From the NCBI GenBank assembly GCA_014155875.1, contig JACEFZ010026862.1, positions 186,001 through 250,000 of the forward strand: a stretch of 64,000 bases of DNA, written 5' to 3'. Position numbers and translations under genes: made by a program. This document shows, piece by piece, positions 8,752-19,377 of the stretch. The notes beneath the pieces were generated by a model, which ran no database searches, was not told the origin of the DNA, and saw nothing but the letters and a program-made list of their open reading frames with translations. How positions within the stretch are numbered: the stretch's first letter is position 1; every line of letters starts with the position of its first letter. Source of the DNA: Cepaea nemoralis. Taxonomy: Eukaryota; Mollusca; Gastropoda; Stylommatophora; Helicidae.

Positions 8752-9897
8752 CTATTTGTGTACCGACCCTATATCAGGTGGTTCTGTTCTTGCATTCACC
8801 CTCCTCTGATTCCTGTCGATGCTGTGTCTACCTTTCATGTACCCATGACTCATGGTACCTCTACAATTACAACATCTGTTTGCTATCCCTAGCCCTGGGT
8901 CAGTAATGTCGCGAAAACTCTTTTGACCTGACTCAACTTTCCTATCTGCATATTGCACCGTTACACTTGAGTCTCTGTTTAGTCTGAACTCTTTATTCAA
9001 TCTTGGCCCATATACCTGGCACCTTGCTTTCTGCTGCATACGCCTTATGCCTATGTGCCCTGCACATGCACTATCCTGAGCTGTTCTAGTATATCGGTCT
9101 CTATGTGCTAAAGGTACTGCTCCTTGCCCACGTGCAGTTCTGCTATCTGAAAACCTGCGAGTGAGAACATTGTTCTTCCTCTCGAAGCACCATCTACCTT
9201 TCTTTGACTGCCTATGTTCTACTCTCCTACACCCTTGGGAACATTTGTTCAGAATAGTATCTTGTCTCTGGGAGTCACTAGCACTATATTTGGGATCCAT
9301 TCTCATCTGCTCAGCTGTACTATCCTTGTCCTGATTTCCTGTGTCTCCTTCAAGTGCCTCTTCTACCTCAGCTATACTCTCTAATTTAGGTTCTCTTGTG
9401 GTAACTACCTCGTTACTGCTTACACTATATTTTCGGTCCCAATAAACTACTTCCTCTTCTGTACAATCTTTAACTCCTATAACATTTCCTATGATCAAAT
9501 CAGCCACTGGTGAGTCCAGAACACACGCTGTCACTCTTCCAGTGATATATGGTGTTTTTACTGTTATTATGGCTACTGGGTAGAACTCTACTGTGCCGTT
9601 GAATGTTATGCATCTAATCTTTTTCCCTGTATAATCCGAGGGATCTATTAAACTTCTCCTCACTCCGATAGACGTACATCCGGAATCCCTAATTGTTAAC
9701 GCTGGTCTATCATTGACAAATCCCTGATGCAGCTTCAGACTTCCTCCTTCATGCACTGCTGATCCTGCTTTTACTGTATGACCACATATTAGGACTGGCT
9801 GACTGTCTTTTTCAAAAAGAGGTTTGCACCCACTACAATCTTCATTGTTCAGCGTCTCAATTACTTGCGCTGCATTTGAGTGCTCTGTTTCTCTCAT
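8752..9897 (-). pseudogene. LTR-A pol remnant: retropepsin joined to an integrase N-terminal scrap
   Basis: An open frame of 381 codons. Residues about 30-145 form an aspartic protease: the active site is DSG at 71-73 rather than the usual DTG, followed by a flap-like segment and LDSPVADLIIGN near 128-138 (usual ILG.D helix region). Residues about 255-300 (VPLAHRD..., ACAGHIGIRRMQQKARC) match the HHCC zinc-binding N-terminus of a gypsy integrase and the linker before it. RT and RNase H, normally some 500-600 residues between these parts, are missing. The last 80 residues look out of frame. The protease ATG used here is simply the first Met after the second zinc knuckle; the natural product would be a Gag-Pol fusion. 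Confidence 0.78.
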
Positions 9898-11240
9898 CCT
9901 ACATTGATGGCTGATATGCCCCTTCTTTCCACATTTGAAACAAGTAATCTCCCTTTTAGTGTTGTTCGTTGGTCCATCTGATGGTTGTGCATCACACTCT
10001 GCTGCCTTGTGTCTCCAGCTCCCACAATTCCAACATCCGGCATAATTTGGACGTCTCTGGAAAGTTCCCTCTTCTATATGGGTACCGTCCTACTCTACCA
10101 ACATTGTTTCCTCGGAAACCATTATCTTGAAGTTCTTGCTGCTCACCTTTCTGTGCTGAATCCCCACTTTTCGCCCTGGTCTGATGACTGGATTCTGGTC
10201 CTGTTTAGTGTACGCTGCACAGACTATTTCCTCACTCATTAGTTTCCCAATAGATACGTTAGGATGTGCAGTCATGTAGTTTTGCCCTAACTGAGACATT
10301 GTGTCTATGTCCTTTGGCTTCCGTTCCTCAAAGAACGCCACTAAATTAGAATTGCATGCAGATACTACCTTGTCTCTTAACATTAGATCTACTAATTTAT
10401 TAAAATCTTTCCCTACTTCTGCGAGCTCCATCCATTTGTTAAATGCATTCTTTACAGTGTTAACAAAGTCTGTGAAATCTTGATTTGTCTCTGGCACTAA
10501 CTGTCTAAACTTTGTTCTATATCCATGCTCAGTGAGTTGGAACTTTGTCAGCAAACGTTGACGTAAGATAGTGTAGTTGTTCCTTTCTTCTACAGGTAAA
10601 TTGAACATGGTGTCTAGTGCCTTGCCCGTAAGCAACTCGCCAAGTCTCATCGCATACTCCTTCTCTGGAATACCTAACGCTTTGGCTATGCTTCGAACCT
10701 GGACAAATAATTCTCAAGTTGATCCCGGTCTGTGAAATATGGCAGTTTTAATCTCTGTGACGACTGCGAAGGTCTTCTGCTTTCCTCACTTTGACCCTTC
10801 GATGCAAATTCTAACTTTTTAATAGCAATTTCCGCTTCCATCTTAATCTTCTATTTCTCAATTTCCATTCTCATGTGTGTCTCTCTCTCTTCCTGTAGAC
10901 GCTTGGCTTCCATTTCAGCCTGTCTTTGTTCTCTCTCAGCTAACTTTTCTTCCTGTAGACGTTTGTTTTCCATTTCAGCTAGTTTTACTTGTGTCTCTTC
11001 CTGTAAACGCTTGTTTTCTATTTCAGCTAACTTTACTTCCTGTAGGCGGTTGGCCTCGAGTTCTGCCTGTCTCTGTTCTCTTTCGGCTTGTCTCTGGTCT
11101 CTTTCAATCTGTTGTTGCTCTTTTGCTTCGGCATACTCTTGTAACTCTTTACCCTTCAGGCCTATTCTTTCACCTGCTTCAATATAATCCATTAAAGTAG
11201 GCATCTTGTACTTGTGGACACGTTGCTGTGAATCAGCCAA
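9898..11240 (-). pseudogene. LTR-A gag, frameshifted
   Basis: The N-terminus (11240-10851, 129 codons) begins MADSQQRV, has a segment homologous to the LTR-B gag start (DYIEAGERIGLKGKELQEY), then a long charged coiled coil built of QAEREQR and KRLQEE units. The central capsid-like region (10650-10090) includes LTGKALDTMFNLP and DFTDFVNTVKNAFNKW, the latter clearly related to the LTR-B gag. Two CCHC zinc knuckles follow, at 10035-9994 and 9942-9901 (both C-x2-C-x4-H-x4-C). At least two frameshifts and a stop near 10850 separate these parts, so this copy cannot make a full Gag. Confidence 0.8.
9901..10035 (-). other. Two CCHC zinc knuckles of LTR-A gag
   Basis: CWNCGSWRHKAAEC (10035-9994) and CFKCGKKGHISHQC (9942-9901), both exact C-x2-C-x4-H-x4-C nucleocapsid knuckles and in the same frame. 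Confidence 0.9.
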
Positions 11241-13434
11241 CTATAAATGTACAGACTCTGCTGTTAGTCTTTGTGTCACTTCCCTAAGTACACCCGCGCT
11301 CCCTGTGTACGTAAATCCGTAGTGCTACAATATCACTCTGTACTCACCCAGTCACTCTATAAGCACTAGGTAGTGAGGGGGGAAGTATCACCTATACTCC
11401 CTCGTATATATATCTATGACCACAAGTTCATAAAGTCCCTGGAAATATTGTTAAACATACATATAAATACATATACAAACAAATGGATGATAACACTAAG
11501 TGATGACTATCCAACGCTAGACTTCACAAGCTGAGTACACGGAGACGATGATGACACAGAAATAAACCACAGTAACAAATACAAGCTTGTGTAGGGACAT
11601 CCACAGTGCGCGTAAAATATAAACTGACTCAGATACCACTAGATAGTAGACACGACAAAAGTGCACGATAATAACATCTATCCGAACACAGCAAATATCA
11701 TATGTAAATATAACGAAAAGAAGAAAGAGAAGAAAAAAAATTATAGCATAAAATTATACAGAAATCTGACAGTCAAACACAAACTGGCACGTTATATAAT
11801 TCAGGACCGTCCCTGCAGAACCAAATAAACCGACCTTTCGATTTTCTTCCCAGACATTATATATGGTGCACCTCAGAAAGTAACTTTTCGCCCTGTCTCC
11901 CGGCCTTCGAGAAACAACACAAAAATCCCCTACTCTTGACAAACACTGGACCACATACAAATAATTGCGTAACACCCGACAACAATAAATATGACGATGG
12001 GAGCAAAACAATAAAAAATAATAATGTGTAACTGGTTGGCCGACAAATATGGGCCTATTAATCCGTCGCCAAAAGTTCTTTTTATTCAGTCACCAAAGTT
12101 TTTGTTCGTTTTAATAGTTATTCGCCCTCGGCTGGAAATGTCTACGACGCTGGATTTCAAAGCGACTTGTTGTTTTGTTGAGTGGTTCCTGAATTCACGT
12201 GGTGATCAAAAGTTCCAACTGTCGGAAACGTTGACGGTAATAATAATTATCCAAAGTGTTCTTTCGATATGTTGTTACTCTCGTTGCGGAGATGGCGCTT
12301 TGCTGTATCATATATGTTATAGATTCACCAAAAGAAAAGATCAAAATAATGGCAATAAATGTTCAACGCTTTCACTCTGTACAGTCAGTTCTTTTTGGCA
12401 ACTGTATGCAACTATGTTCGCGGAGATGCCACGTCATCAATCGTTGACAAAATGTTTGCTGATTATAAGGTAATGAACACAAAGGGCTTTTAACAAAGCC
12501 GAACATAAAGTCTTGTTTCACACAAAAACAGCTTGTTTATCCAGTTCCACTATGGAACATCTCAGTAACTTTCCACTGTCCACGGCCTTGACCTTGCCGG
12601 ACACCTCAAGTCAGTACCTGAGTACTCTTTATCACTCTCAGTGAAAAATTCCTCCGTAAAACAGTTTTCACACAAACTTGACAGCCCCACCCGGCTGCGG
12701 TAGGGGTACCGTTACTATCCCCTTCAGTCAACTGTCCGTCAAATCAGCGACTGCCAATTTTTCTCTGTTTTCCAAACATGTACTTCCCCAGTACCTGGAC
12801 GCTGGTGTACCCACCCGTCCTATTTACTGTGTCGAATAATCTTGACCAGTCAACTTGCAACAACACAGTGCGCTTGCCTCCAGCACACACACACCTGTCA
12901 ATTATCTTTGGTTCCCAATCCTGTCATTATCACCGACAGCGGATGTTCTACACACACACACGCTGCCCTCGCCACTCTGGATTCAACACTGGTCTTTTAG
13001 TTTCAGCCCTCCTGCCTGGTATCAAATTTACCTGTCACCGTAATGGACTCTCCCGGTTAGTCTGTATGGCGTGTCTTTATCACCGACTTTTGTGCTGCCG
13101 CTGCACCCCCACTCGCTTTAGCGATATGGTTGGTTCCAAATCACCTGTAGTGGACTTCACTTGAACTGTCTGCTAGCTTGTGATTTCCGCCGCGTACCCT
13201 CCCCGCGCGCTGACAGTTTTTCTTCGATGTGGCGTCTTACACACACAACAGAATTGCTGTTAATCTCTTGACGCAGTACTGTATAAATTGATGGAACGAA
13301 GTCACAGATAATAACTCCTCTCTTTCAGCGAAGAGCCCACAGATATCTCCGTATGACAACAATGTCAATAATGCTCTTGACCGTACGTGGCCTTTCAGAT
13401 ACTCCTTACTAAGCGACGAGCGCCCAGATGTTCT
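11241..13434 (-). other. LTR-A untranslated leader
   Basis: About 2.2 kb between the primer-binding site and gag. I see no conserved coding frame on either strand. It is long for a leader and may hold packaging or internal-ribosome-entry sequences, but nothing in it is recognisable. Confidence 0.55.
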
Positions 13435-13452
13435 TGATCGGACGAGCTCACA
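13435..13452 (-). other. Primer-binding site of LTR-A
   Basis: In the sense direction TGTGAGCTCGTCCGATCA starts 3 nt inside the 5' LTR. It resembles the tRNA-Pro primer site TGGGGGCTCGTCCGGGAT, with two mismatches in the first 14 bases. Confidence 0.6.
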
Positions 13453-13455
13453 GAT

Positions 13456-14258
13456 TGTCACACGTTTTCTTGATGATAATATCAATGTTCTTGATGTTCT
13501 TTGCTTGTTATAGTCGTGTGATGGTCGTTGTCTAGGTAACGATGTTCATGGTGTGTCAATTGAGATATCTAATTGTCTCTTAAACCAACTCACCCCCGAA
13601 GTGCACTTTCACCAGTCATGAAACAAGATTCCGTTGGCGCACATAATCATTTATTCCAGAAATAAGACGAACAGACGGAACATATATATATATATATCCA
13701 GAAACAATGTACATCCATAGAATATAAATATCCTCCTCACAATTTAACCAGCACACATCAATGCCTTCTCACGGCCTGCTCTTATCTCAATCACAAGACA
13801 GGTAATCCAGCTACTATCCACGGCTGGATCTCCCACAATACAACCCACACATTGGGTTGGAGCCACTGCTCAACTATAGAACCCACTCTGGTTCTAGGCC
13901 TACACTCACTGCAGAACCCACTCTGGGTTCAGGCCTGTCTTCACAACTAGGAGAACAACACAACACGGAGCTCTCTCTCTCTTAAACGACCTGACTCGCA
14001 GTCGGTCTCTTCTCTCACTCAGACTACCGATCAGTTCGGCATCTACCCATCAACTGTCCTGAAGTCCCTTGACTTCACACAACACACAACTGTCTTTCGA
14101 CCCATCCCCCCTGGGGCCACACTCACCCTTCCAATTATTTCTCAGTACTGGCTGTTTTCTCATAGCCAGGTCAGTCGCTTTACTGTCTCCCACTCTCATC
14201 TCCATTCTTCCTCATGCCCGGTCACTCACCTCAATGTCAGTGACCCAGGCTTATGTCA
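13456..14258 (-). repeat. 5' LTR of LTR-A
   Basis: 803 bp, the upstream LTR in the minus-strand direction, flanked outside by the GTGTA target duplication at 14259-14263. Confidence 0.9.
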
Positions 14259-14439
14259 GTGTATATTACATAACGTTGCCGTTTGTTAGTGTTAGGTGTC
14301 ACACGTGTGAATGAAACAAACACATACATATATACAGTTATGATAATATGACATTTATGGCATTGTGCATGTAAACAAACATGCCTTGCATATGATTCAT
14401 TTCCACTTACACAAGCGGAATGTATGTAACACCTGTCCA

Positions 14440-14446
<7 letters not shown>

Positions 14447-14507
<61 letters not shown>

Positions 14508-14520
14508 TCGCACACACACA
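14447..14520. repeat. (CT)n and short (CA)n microsatellite
   Basis: About 55 bases of nearly perfect CT repeat, then a short CA run. It matches the inverted (GA)n tract at 53783-53877 in the sister LINE 3' UTR. Confidence 0.9.
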
Positions 14521-15400
14521 CATTTTATCTTGATCTTCCTCATGCTTTCTGGAGACAGCAGTACGTTGAATGCCGTGAGTGAGGGCAATAATCTTTAAAT
14601 TATCATTCCCATTAAAATGAGGCTTCTTTGTAATTTCTGGTCACTTAGCTACCGAGTTGAAGGTTCACATTGTTGGTGTTGTTGGCCTGATGTCAAAATA
14701 CAGGATGGCGCTCTAGTGCCCTGTAAATGTCCATGCCATCTTTTCTTTGGGGGACAAGAATCATGAGTGTCATGTCACTCACACACGGATGTAAGCGTCA
14801 CGTGACTAGCCGCGACTGCGAATAACGCTCAGTATTATTCGCAGCTCACCCTTCCGGAAAACTTCTCGGTGTCACGCGTCCATCTGGAGATCATCTGCCA
14901 CATCCTGCACAAATCTTCTCTTTGACCTTCCTCTTCCTCTCTTCACCCGATGTACCTGTTACATACCAGCAAAAGAAAAGAATAATGAAATCAATCAGAA
15001 ATCCTCAGGACTCCGATGAAATGCCAGACGGACGCATATTCAGACTGCAACTGGTATCTTTAGTATTGGGACTCTGGTTGTTGAAGCATCGCGGGAACTA
15101 CGGAGTTTGTTCTTTGTGCGAAGTTTTGGCACGCCTCTCTGCAGAAAGAGATCTAACCATATGGGGTAATACCCGGTGCAATGAAGTCTGTCCTCTCGTC
15201 TTTTAATCTCTTATTTAAACTATAAGAAAACAGCACCCCTCTCTCCACCCTTTCCCCTCCCCGTTTCTGTCAAGTAATGAGAAGAGGCTATCTCCGTGGC
15301 AAAGGCTTTACCGACGCGATTCGTAAGCCCGCTTACCCGCGTTCCAAACACAACTGCGACCGATTTGTCAGCAGATCGTGTTGCGCTGGGTTTTAACGAG
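14521..15400. other. Unassigned region with a perfect 10-bp hairpin
   Basis: I recognise no gene. CTGCGAATAA at 14816-14825 and TTATTCGCAG at 14835-14844 form a perfect inverted repeat around a 9-nt loop. A 94-codon frame at 14922-15206 has no recognisable family and is not called. Confidence 0.4.
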
Positions 15401-15409
15401 TTGGTATCT

Positions 15410-15530
15410 GATAAGGCCGCTCAGAAAGCAATGGAAAACTACTAAACGTGAAACTTGCTATAGCATCAGCAAAAGCAGTAAAATGCTGGTGGTGACAGCG
15501 ATAGTAGTATGTCAGGTCCTAACTAAGTCT
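15410..15530 (+). mobile_element. SINE central/3' domain fragment
   Basis: GCTCAGAAAGCAATGGAAAA, then CTACTAAACGTGAAACTTGC, AGCA and ATGCTGGTGGTGACAGCGAT match the body of the complete SINE at 55989-56229 and the fragment at 31177-31260. The tRNA-like head is absent or too diverged to see. Confidence 0.7.
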
Positions 15531-16206
15531 TAAATATGGATCCAGATCCACCTGGTGACGTAGTATTTTACTATATAAAAAGTTATGATCCTTCGTGTTG
15601 ACGTCAAAAAGCGGATTTATTCGCGACAACATTTTCATGTTTTTGGCGGGAATGTACTTATGGCTACTCCCGATGTCACTTCCGGTTGACTACATCCGGT
15701 CCCTGGGTACCCCCTCCAACCGCCCAGCCCACAGGTCCCCCGCCGGCCACCTCGGCTTCCCCCGGTCACTATTGCCAAATGGAGAATGGCGAGCCACAAG
15801 GTCGATCAAAGGTAGTATAAACTACACTTTGATCGGACCCAAAAGATAGCTTGGGCATTTTCAGATTTAGGAAAGAAGACTGAAGCTAGATTACGGCTAC
15901 TATATCTATATATGATTGTATTTCCACAATTAATAAACACATAATGAAATATAGACAGTGATTAATTCTAGAGAACATACCACTAGAGACCTGCCTCAAT
16001 AGTATACATGTAATTAAGTTAAGATAAACAGTGAAGTTTGCAAATTAATCATTAAAACAATATTTTTAAAGATAACGCTAGTTACTTCCCTTGTGTATTT
16101 TGGAAATAGTTGTGTCCCCTTATAGCCTGTCTTTACCTATACGTCATGCCCCAAGTCAGCGGAAAGATTATACAGCGTTGATAAGTACATGAGCCCTCTC
16201 TCGCGC
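15531..16206. other. Unassigned region
   Basis: No gene seen. Contains the ~35-bp motif shared with 7.55 kb (about 15776-15810). Confidence 0.4.
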
Positions 16207-16399
16207 TGACAATAACTAACTTAGCGCTCAGCGTTGGTGAAAGCGGGGTAACTGGCCACGGTACACGCCGCGGACAGTCAGCTGGCCAAATAACCCCACC
16301 AGTCCCCACCCGCATGTTTCTGCCAGTACCTGTGGTGGCTAGCCAGCCGCTGAATCTGACAATAACTAACTTAGCGTGCAGCGCTGGTTAAAGCGGGGT
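16207..16399 (+). repeat. Partial ~150-bp tandem duplication, target of a LINE
   Basis: CTGACAATAACTAACTTAGC occurs at 16207 and 16357, each followed by a diverged copy of GCGTTGGTGAAAGCGGGG. The second unit is interrupted by the I-type LINE at 16400 and resumes at 17041 with AACTGG-CACGGTACAC. Confidence 0.65.
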
Positions 16400-17040
16400 T
16401 AGTTAGTTAGTTAGTTAGTCGACAGATCATCCTCGTTGCACATCAAACCATTCAGTCCATAAGTGCTCGGATCCCCTCCTCAGCAAATCCCGCAGCGTGT
16501 AGCGGCTAACGACGCCAGTTCTGTGTTGGTTTATCAATCTTCTTTGGCTTCCTGCGTAGTGTTCTTGTTTGGCCACCCCTCTTTTAATTTGCTGCTCCTG
16601 CAGTCTGGCCATTGTTGTAGATTCACAGTCATCACTTGGTTCTCGCAAAAGTCTCACTTCTCGTAGAACATTCAGAATGTCAGCCTGGTCCATGGCGCGT
16701 CCGTCCTCCACAGTAGCCTCACCTGCGAGCTTGTCAGGCCGCTCATTTCCTTGTACTCCCGCATGCCCTGGTATGAAGATGAAACTAATCTTTGCCAGCC
16801 GAGACCGCTCCAGAGGCAGCAGCCATTCTCTTCGGATCGACCCCTCCTCTATCCTCTTGATCATGTTCATTGAGTCGCTAAGGAAACAAGCCCTAGTGAA
16901 TGTCTGTGTCTCGAGCCATGTTATTGCTCATGGGCCTTTACAGCTCGGGGCGGAGGGAGAATTGTGAAGGAGGACTCTGGTGCTTTCACTGAAACCACAA
17001 GTAGCCTGACCATGGAAGTCATGGCAGTAAGTAAAGCAAT
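16400..17040 (-). mobile_element. I-type LINE, family I, with 5' inversion
   Basis: The part at 16400-16928 is in the minus orientation: a (TTAG)n tail, 3' UTR, and the C-terminal RNase H region (frame 16427-16870). The part at 16929-17040 is the adjoining upstream segment in the opposite orientation (it reads AARAGGRIVKE-type sequence on the plus strand in broken frame). Compared with the intact copy at 43.6-43.8 kb, the two pieces meet with a few bases of overlap. The flanks AAAGCGGGGT at 16390-16399 and 17041-17050 are a 10-bp target duplication. This is the classic product of twin priming. Confidence 0.85.
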
Positions 17041-17269
17041 AAAGCGGGGTAACTGGACACGGTACACACGGGTAAAAATATGTGATCCGATCGAGTATTC
17101 CAAACCAGAAACCGTGTATTGTATGAAACTTTTAATAAGGGTATGCTAATAGGCGATGCAAAAACGAGTGACTGCAATAACGGTATGCTAGCTGCGTGTG
17201 TTTCCGACTGACACTCTTTCCATTTTATAGAAACCAACGCATTCATTAATACTGCCAACTGGTTTGTGC
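17041..17269. other. Unassigned spacer
   Basis: No gene or named repeat seen beyond the right target duplication of the LINE. Confidence 0.4.
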
Positions 17270-18018
17270 TTTAGATTCTCTCTCTCTCTTCTGTCTCTCC
17301 CTCTCTATCTCTCTGTCTGTTTCTCTCTCGCTCTCTCTCTCTTTCTCCCCCTAACTCTCTCTTTGTCTCTCTCTCTCTCTCTTTGTCTCTCTCTTTCTCT
17401 CTGTCTCTTCTCTCTCATTCTATCTCTATCTTTCTCTCTTATTTTCTCCCTCTCTGGCTCTCTGTCTCTTTCCCTCTCGCTCTCTCTCTCTTTCTCTAGC
17501 TCTCTTTCACTCTCTCTCTTTCTCTCTATTTCTCCCTCTCTATCTCTCTTCTTCTCTCTCTATATCTCCCTCGCTCCATCTCTCTCCCTCTCTGTCTCTC
17601 TCCTTCTCTCTCTCGTCACTCTCCCTTTCTCTCTCACCCTCTCTTTCTCGCTCAGTCTCTCTCGCTGTCTCTCTCTGTCTCACTCTCTCTCGCTCCCTCT
17701 CTCTCCCTCTCTGTCTCTTTCTCTGTCTCTCTCTGTCTCTGTCTGTCTGTCTCTCTCGCTATCTCTGTCTCTCTCTCATCACTCTTCCTCTCTCTCTCTC
17801 TCGCTCGCTCTGTCTCTCTCTCTCTTTCCGTCCCTCACTCTCTCCCTCTCTGTCTTTCTCACTCCCTCTATCTCCCTCTCTCTCTCGTTCTCTCTCTCCC
17901 TATCTCTCTCATCCGTGCTCTCTCTCTCTTTTCTCACCCTCCCTCTCTCTGTCTCTCTTTCTGTCTCTCTCTCCCGCACTCTTGCCTGTCTGTCTCTCTC
18001 TGTCTCTCTCGTCGCTCA

Positions 18019-18053
<35 letters not shown>

Positions 18054-18055
18054 TC

Positions 18056-18123
<68 letters not shown>

Positions 18124-18128
18124 GTGTT
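17270..18128. repeat. Long CT-rich (polypyrimidine) simple repeat
   Basis: About 850 bases of imperfect (CT)n with interspersed G, A and T, including a perfect (CT)n stretch at about 18060-18113. A 299-codon Ser/Leu frame across it is an artefact of the repeat. Confidence 0.95.
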
Positions 18129-18385
18129 TCCTTTCCAATGAGTATCACTGTAACAGAAACTAATAACGCATGAATGTGTGGGCACGTGTCATCTTACTGT
18201 ACTCCTTCCGTAACCAATCGAACAGCGCTGGCGTGTCCGGGTACTCCACCGTGGGATGACAACCACTGTATGGTGACCGTATGCCGACTGCTAAGTTCAG
18301 AAAAGTAGTGTCCTTAGTACCGGCAATGTCCCAGTGTGTGAGTACGTGCACGCGCTCGTGTGTGTGTGCATCTATGTGTGTTTGC

Positions 18386-18427
<42 letters not shown>

Positions 18428-18800
18428 GTGTCATCTCACAACCAAATGTATGCTTCGTACTATAGCTATGTGTCTATCTTTTACATATTGCAGTCAAGCT
18501 TTCATGCATTGCATTTACAGGACATCGCAGTCAGCCCCAGCATTCTGTGGATGTTCGTGCTTCCTGCGCAAGTTTGCAGTTGTCTTTCTGAACGGCCGAC
18601 ACCCATGATCTTCTGTAGTGTATGTCATCATGATTACCATCATCATCATCATCATTATACCGTCTTCCGCCGTCGTTGTCAAGCGGAGACATGAAAACCA
18701 GCATTATCCTCTCTTGCGGTGGTGTGAAACAGAGAAATGAGGCTGCTCATCATCACTATCATCATATATTATGGTAGACTGGGACAACATGGAATACAGC
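18129..18800. other. Unassigned region with (GT)n and (CAT)n
   Basis: A (GT)n tract lies at about 18388-18426 and a (CAT)n run near 18640-18656. No gene recognised. Confidence 0.5.
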
Positions 18801-18844
18801 CGGCGATCAACTCCGACTGGCTCAACCCAAACAGCCTTTTAAAA

Positions 18845-19170
18845 AGGGGGTATATGCCATCGGGGACAGAAGAACTGTTTACCGTCAGTCGTATAAACTA
18901 GACCAGTCCGGTGACGTATGTGCTAAAGGATGATTCAGGGGAGGAACTCCAACGCTCATTTTACCGAGAAGAAATACAACTCGTGGGAGACAAGCAAGTG
19001 TATCGCGTCGAAACAGTCTTACAAGAACAACCCAGGTGAGGTGGTGGTAAAGAGTATTTAGTCAAGTGGTTCGGGTATCCCAAGTCAGTCAAAAGTTGGA
19101 TCTCAGACCTAACCAGATACCACTGGAAGAAATCAACGTGGAAACTAACCCACAAAATAACCCAGAGGGG
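18845..19170 (+). pseudogene. Integrase C-terminus with chromodomain (Maverick-type), broken
   Basis: One frame, broken by two in-frame stops (about 18899 and 19036), reads first a segment with EELQRSFYREEIQ, typical of the end of Maverick retroviral-type integrases. It is followed by a chromodomain with VYRVETVLQE, then EYLVKWFGYP and SWISDL. The catalytic DDE core would lie upstream and is missing. Chromodomains direct integration to modified histones in related elements; here that role is only inferred. Confidence 0.6.
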
Positions 19171-19179
19171 GAAAGAAAT

Positions 19180-19377
19180 TCGATCTGGTGCATGTGTGGT
19201 CGGCGAGTGCCGCGACTAGAGATTGTCTTCTTCTGTCAACTGGTCGCTATATACACCGTCACTGGCGTATCACTATTCAATCTGTCTAGAGACAGCGTCG
19301 ACGCAGTCGAGGGCAAGTTGTGGATCGCTCTTCTAAGCAGCTGTCTGGGTTACATGCTACCAAACCCTAAAATATGA
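19180..19377 (+). pseudogene. Small two-pass membrane protein next to the integrase piece
   Basis: The frame ending at 19377 has two hydrophobic segments, FFCQLVAIYTVTGVSLFNL and LWIALLSSCLGYML, separated by a short charged loop. Its stop codon overlaps the next ATG (ATGA at 19374-19377), as in compact virus-like genomes. I recall similar small membrane proteins in invertebrate Maverick-like elements but cannot name the family. The natural start is unclear; the longer frame from 19066 includes out-of-frame integrase sequence. Confidence 0.5.

Larger units (their letters stand above)
7653..14258 (-). mobile_element. LTR-A: complete but RT-less Ty3/gypsy-like element
   Basis: Two near-identical LTRs (7653-8449 and 13456-14258) with TG...CA ends bound a 5.0-kb interior. 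The 5-bp target duplication GTGTA lies at 7648-7652 and 14259-14263, so the element is bounded at both ends. In the sense direction (minus) it has a primer-binding site, a long leader (about 13434 to 11241), gag, two zinc knuckles, protease and an integrase scrap, then a polypurine tract. Reverse transcriptase and RNase H are absent. The near identity of the LTRs implies recent insertion, so the element was probably mobilised in trans by a complete relative. Confidence 0.9.
7586..14520 (-). mobile_element. Old LINE 3' UTR piece, split by LTR-A
   Basis: The flanks of LTR-A (7586-7652 and 14264 to about 14520) together are an inverted copy of 53.75-54.11 kb. They share ATTTCATGCAAAGCAATGTA, GACATTTATGGCATTGTGCAT-type sequence and a (CT)n tract. 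In the sense direction the sister copy ends AATAAACG plus poly(A) and has the GCAACGCTCTGTAA motif of the Tx1/L1-like LINE 3' UTRs. This is therefore read as a LINE 3' UTR remnant that was the landing site of LTR-A. Confidence 0.65.

Noticed and set aside
12024..13164. Frames of 60-150 codons in the LTR-A leader
   Set aside because: No domain, no zinc or coiled-coil signature, and wrong strand relative to the element.
14922..15206. 94-codon plus-strand frame as a host exon
   Set aside because: No recognisable family, no splice-site context I can support, and no homologous copy in the window.
17264..18163. 299-codon Ser/Leu-rich frame
   Set aside because: It is a direct translation of imperfect CT repeats with no other signal.
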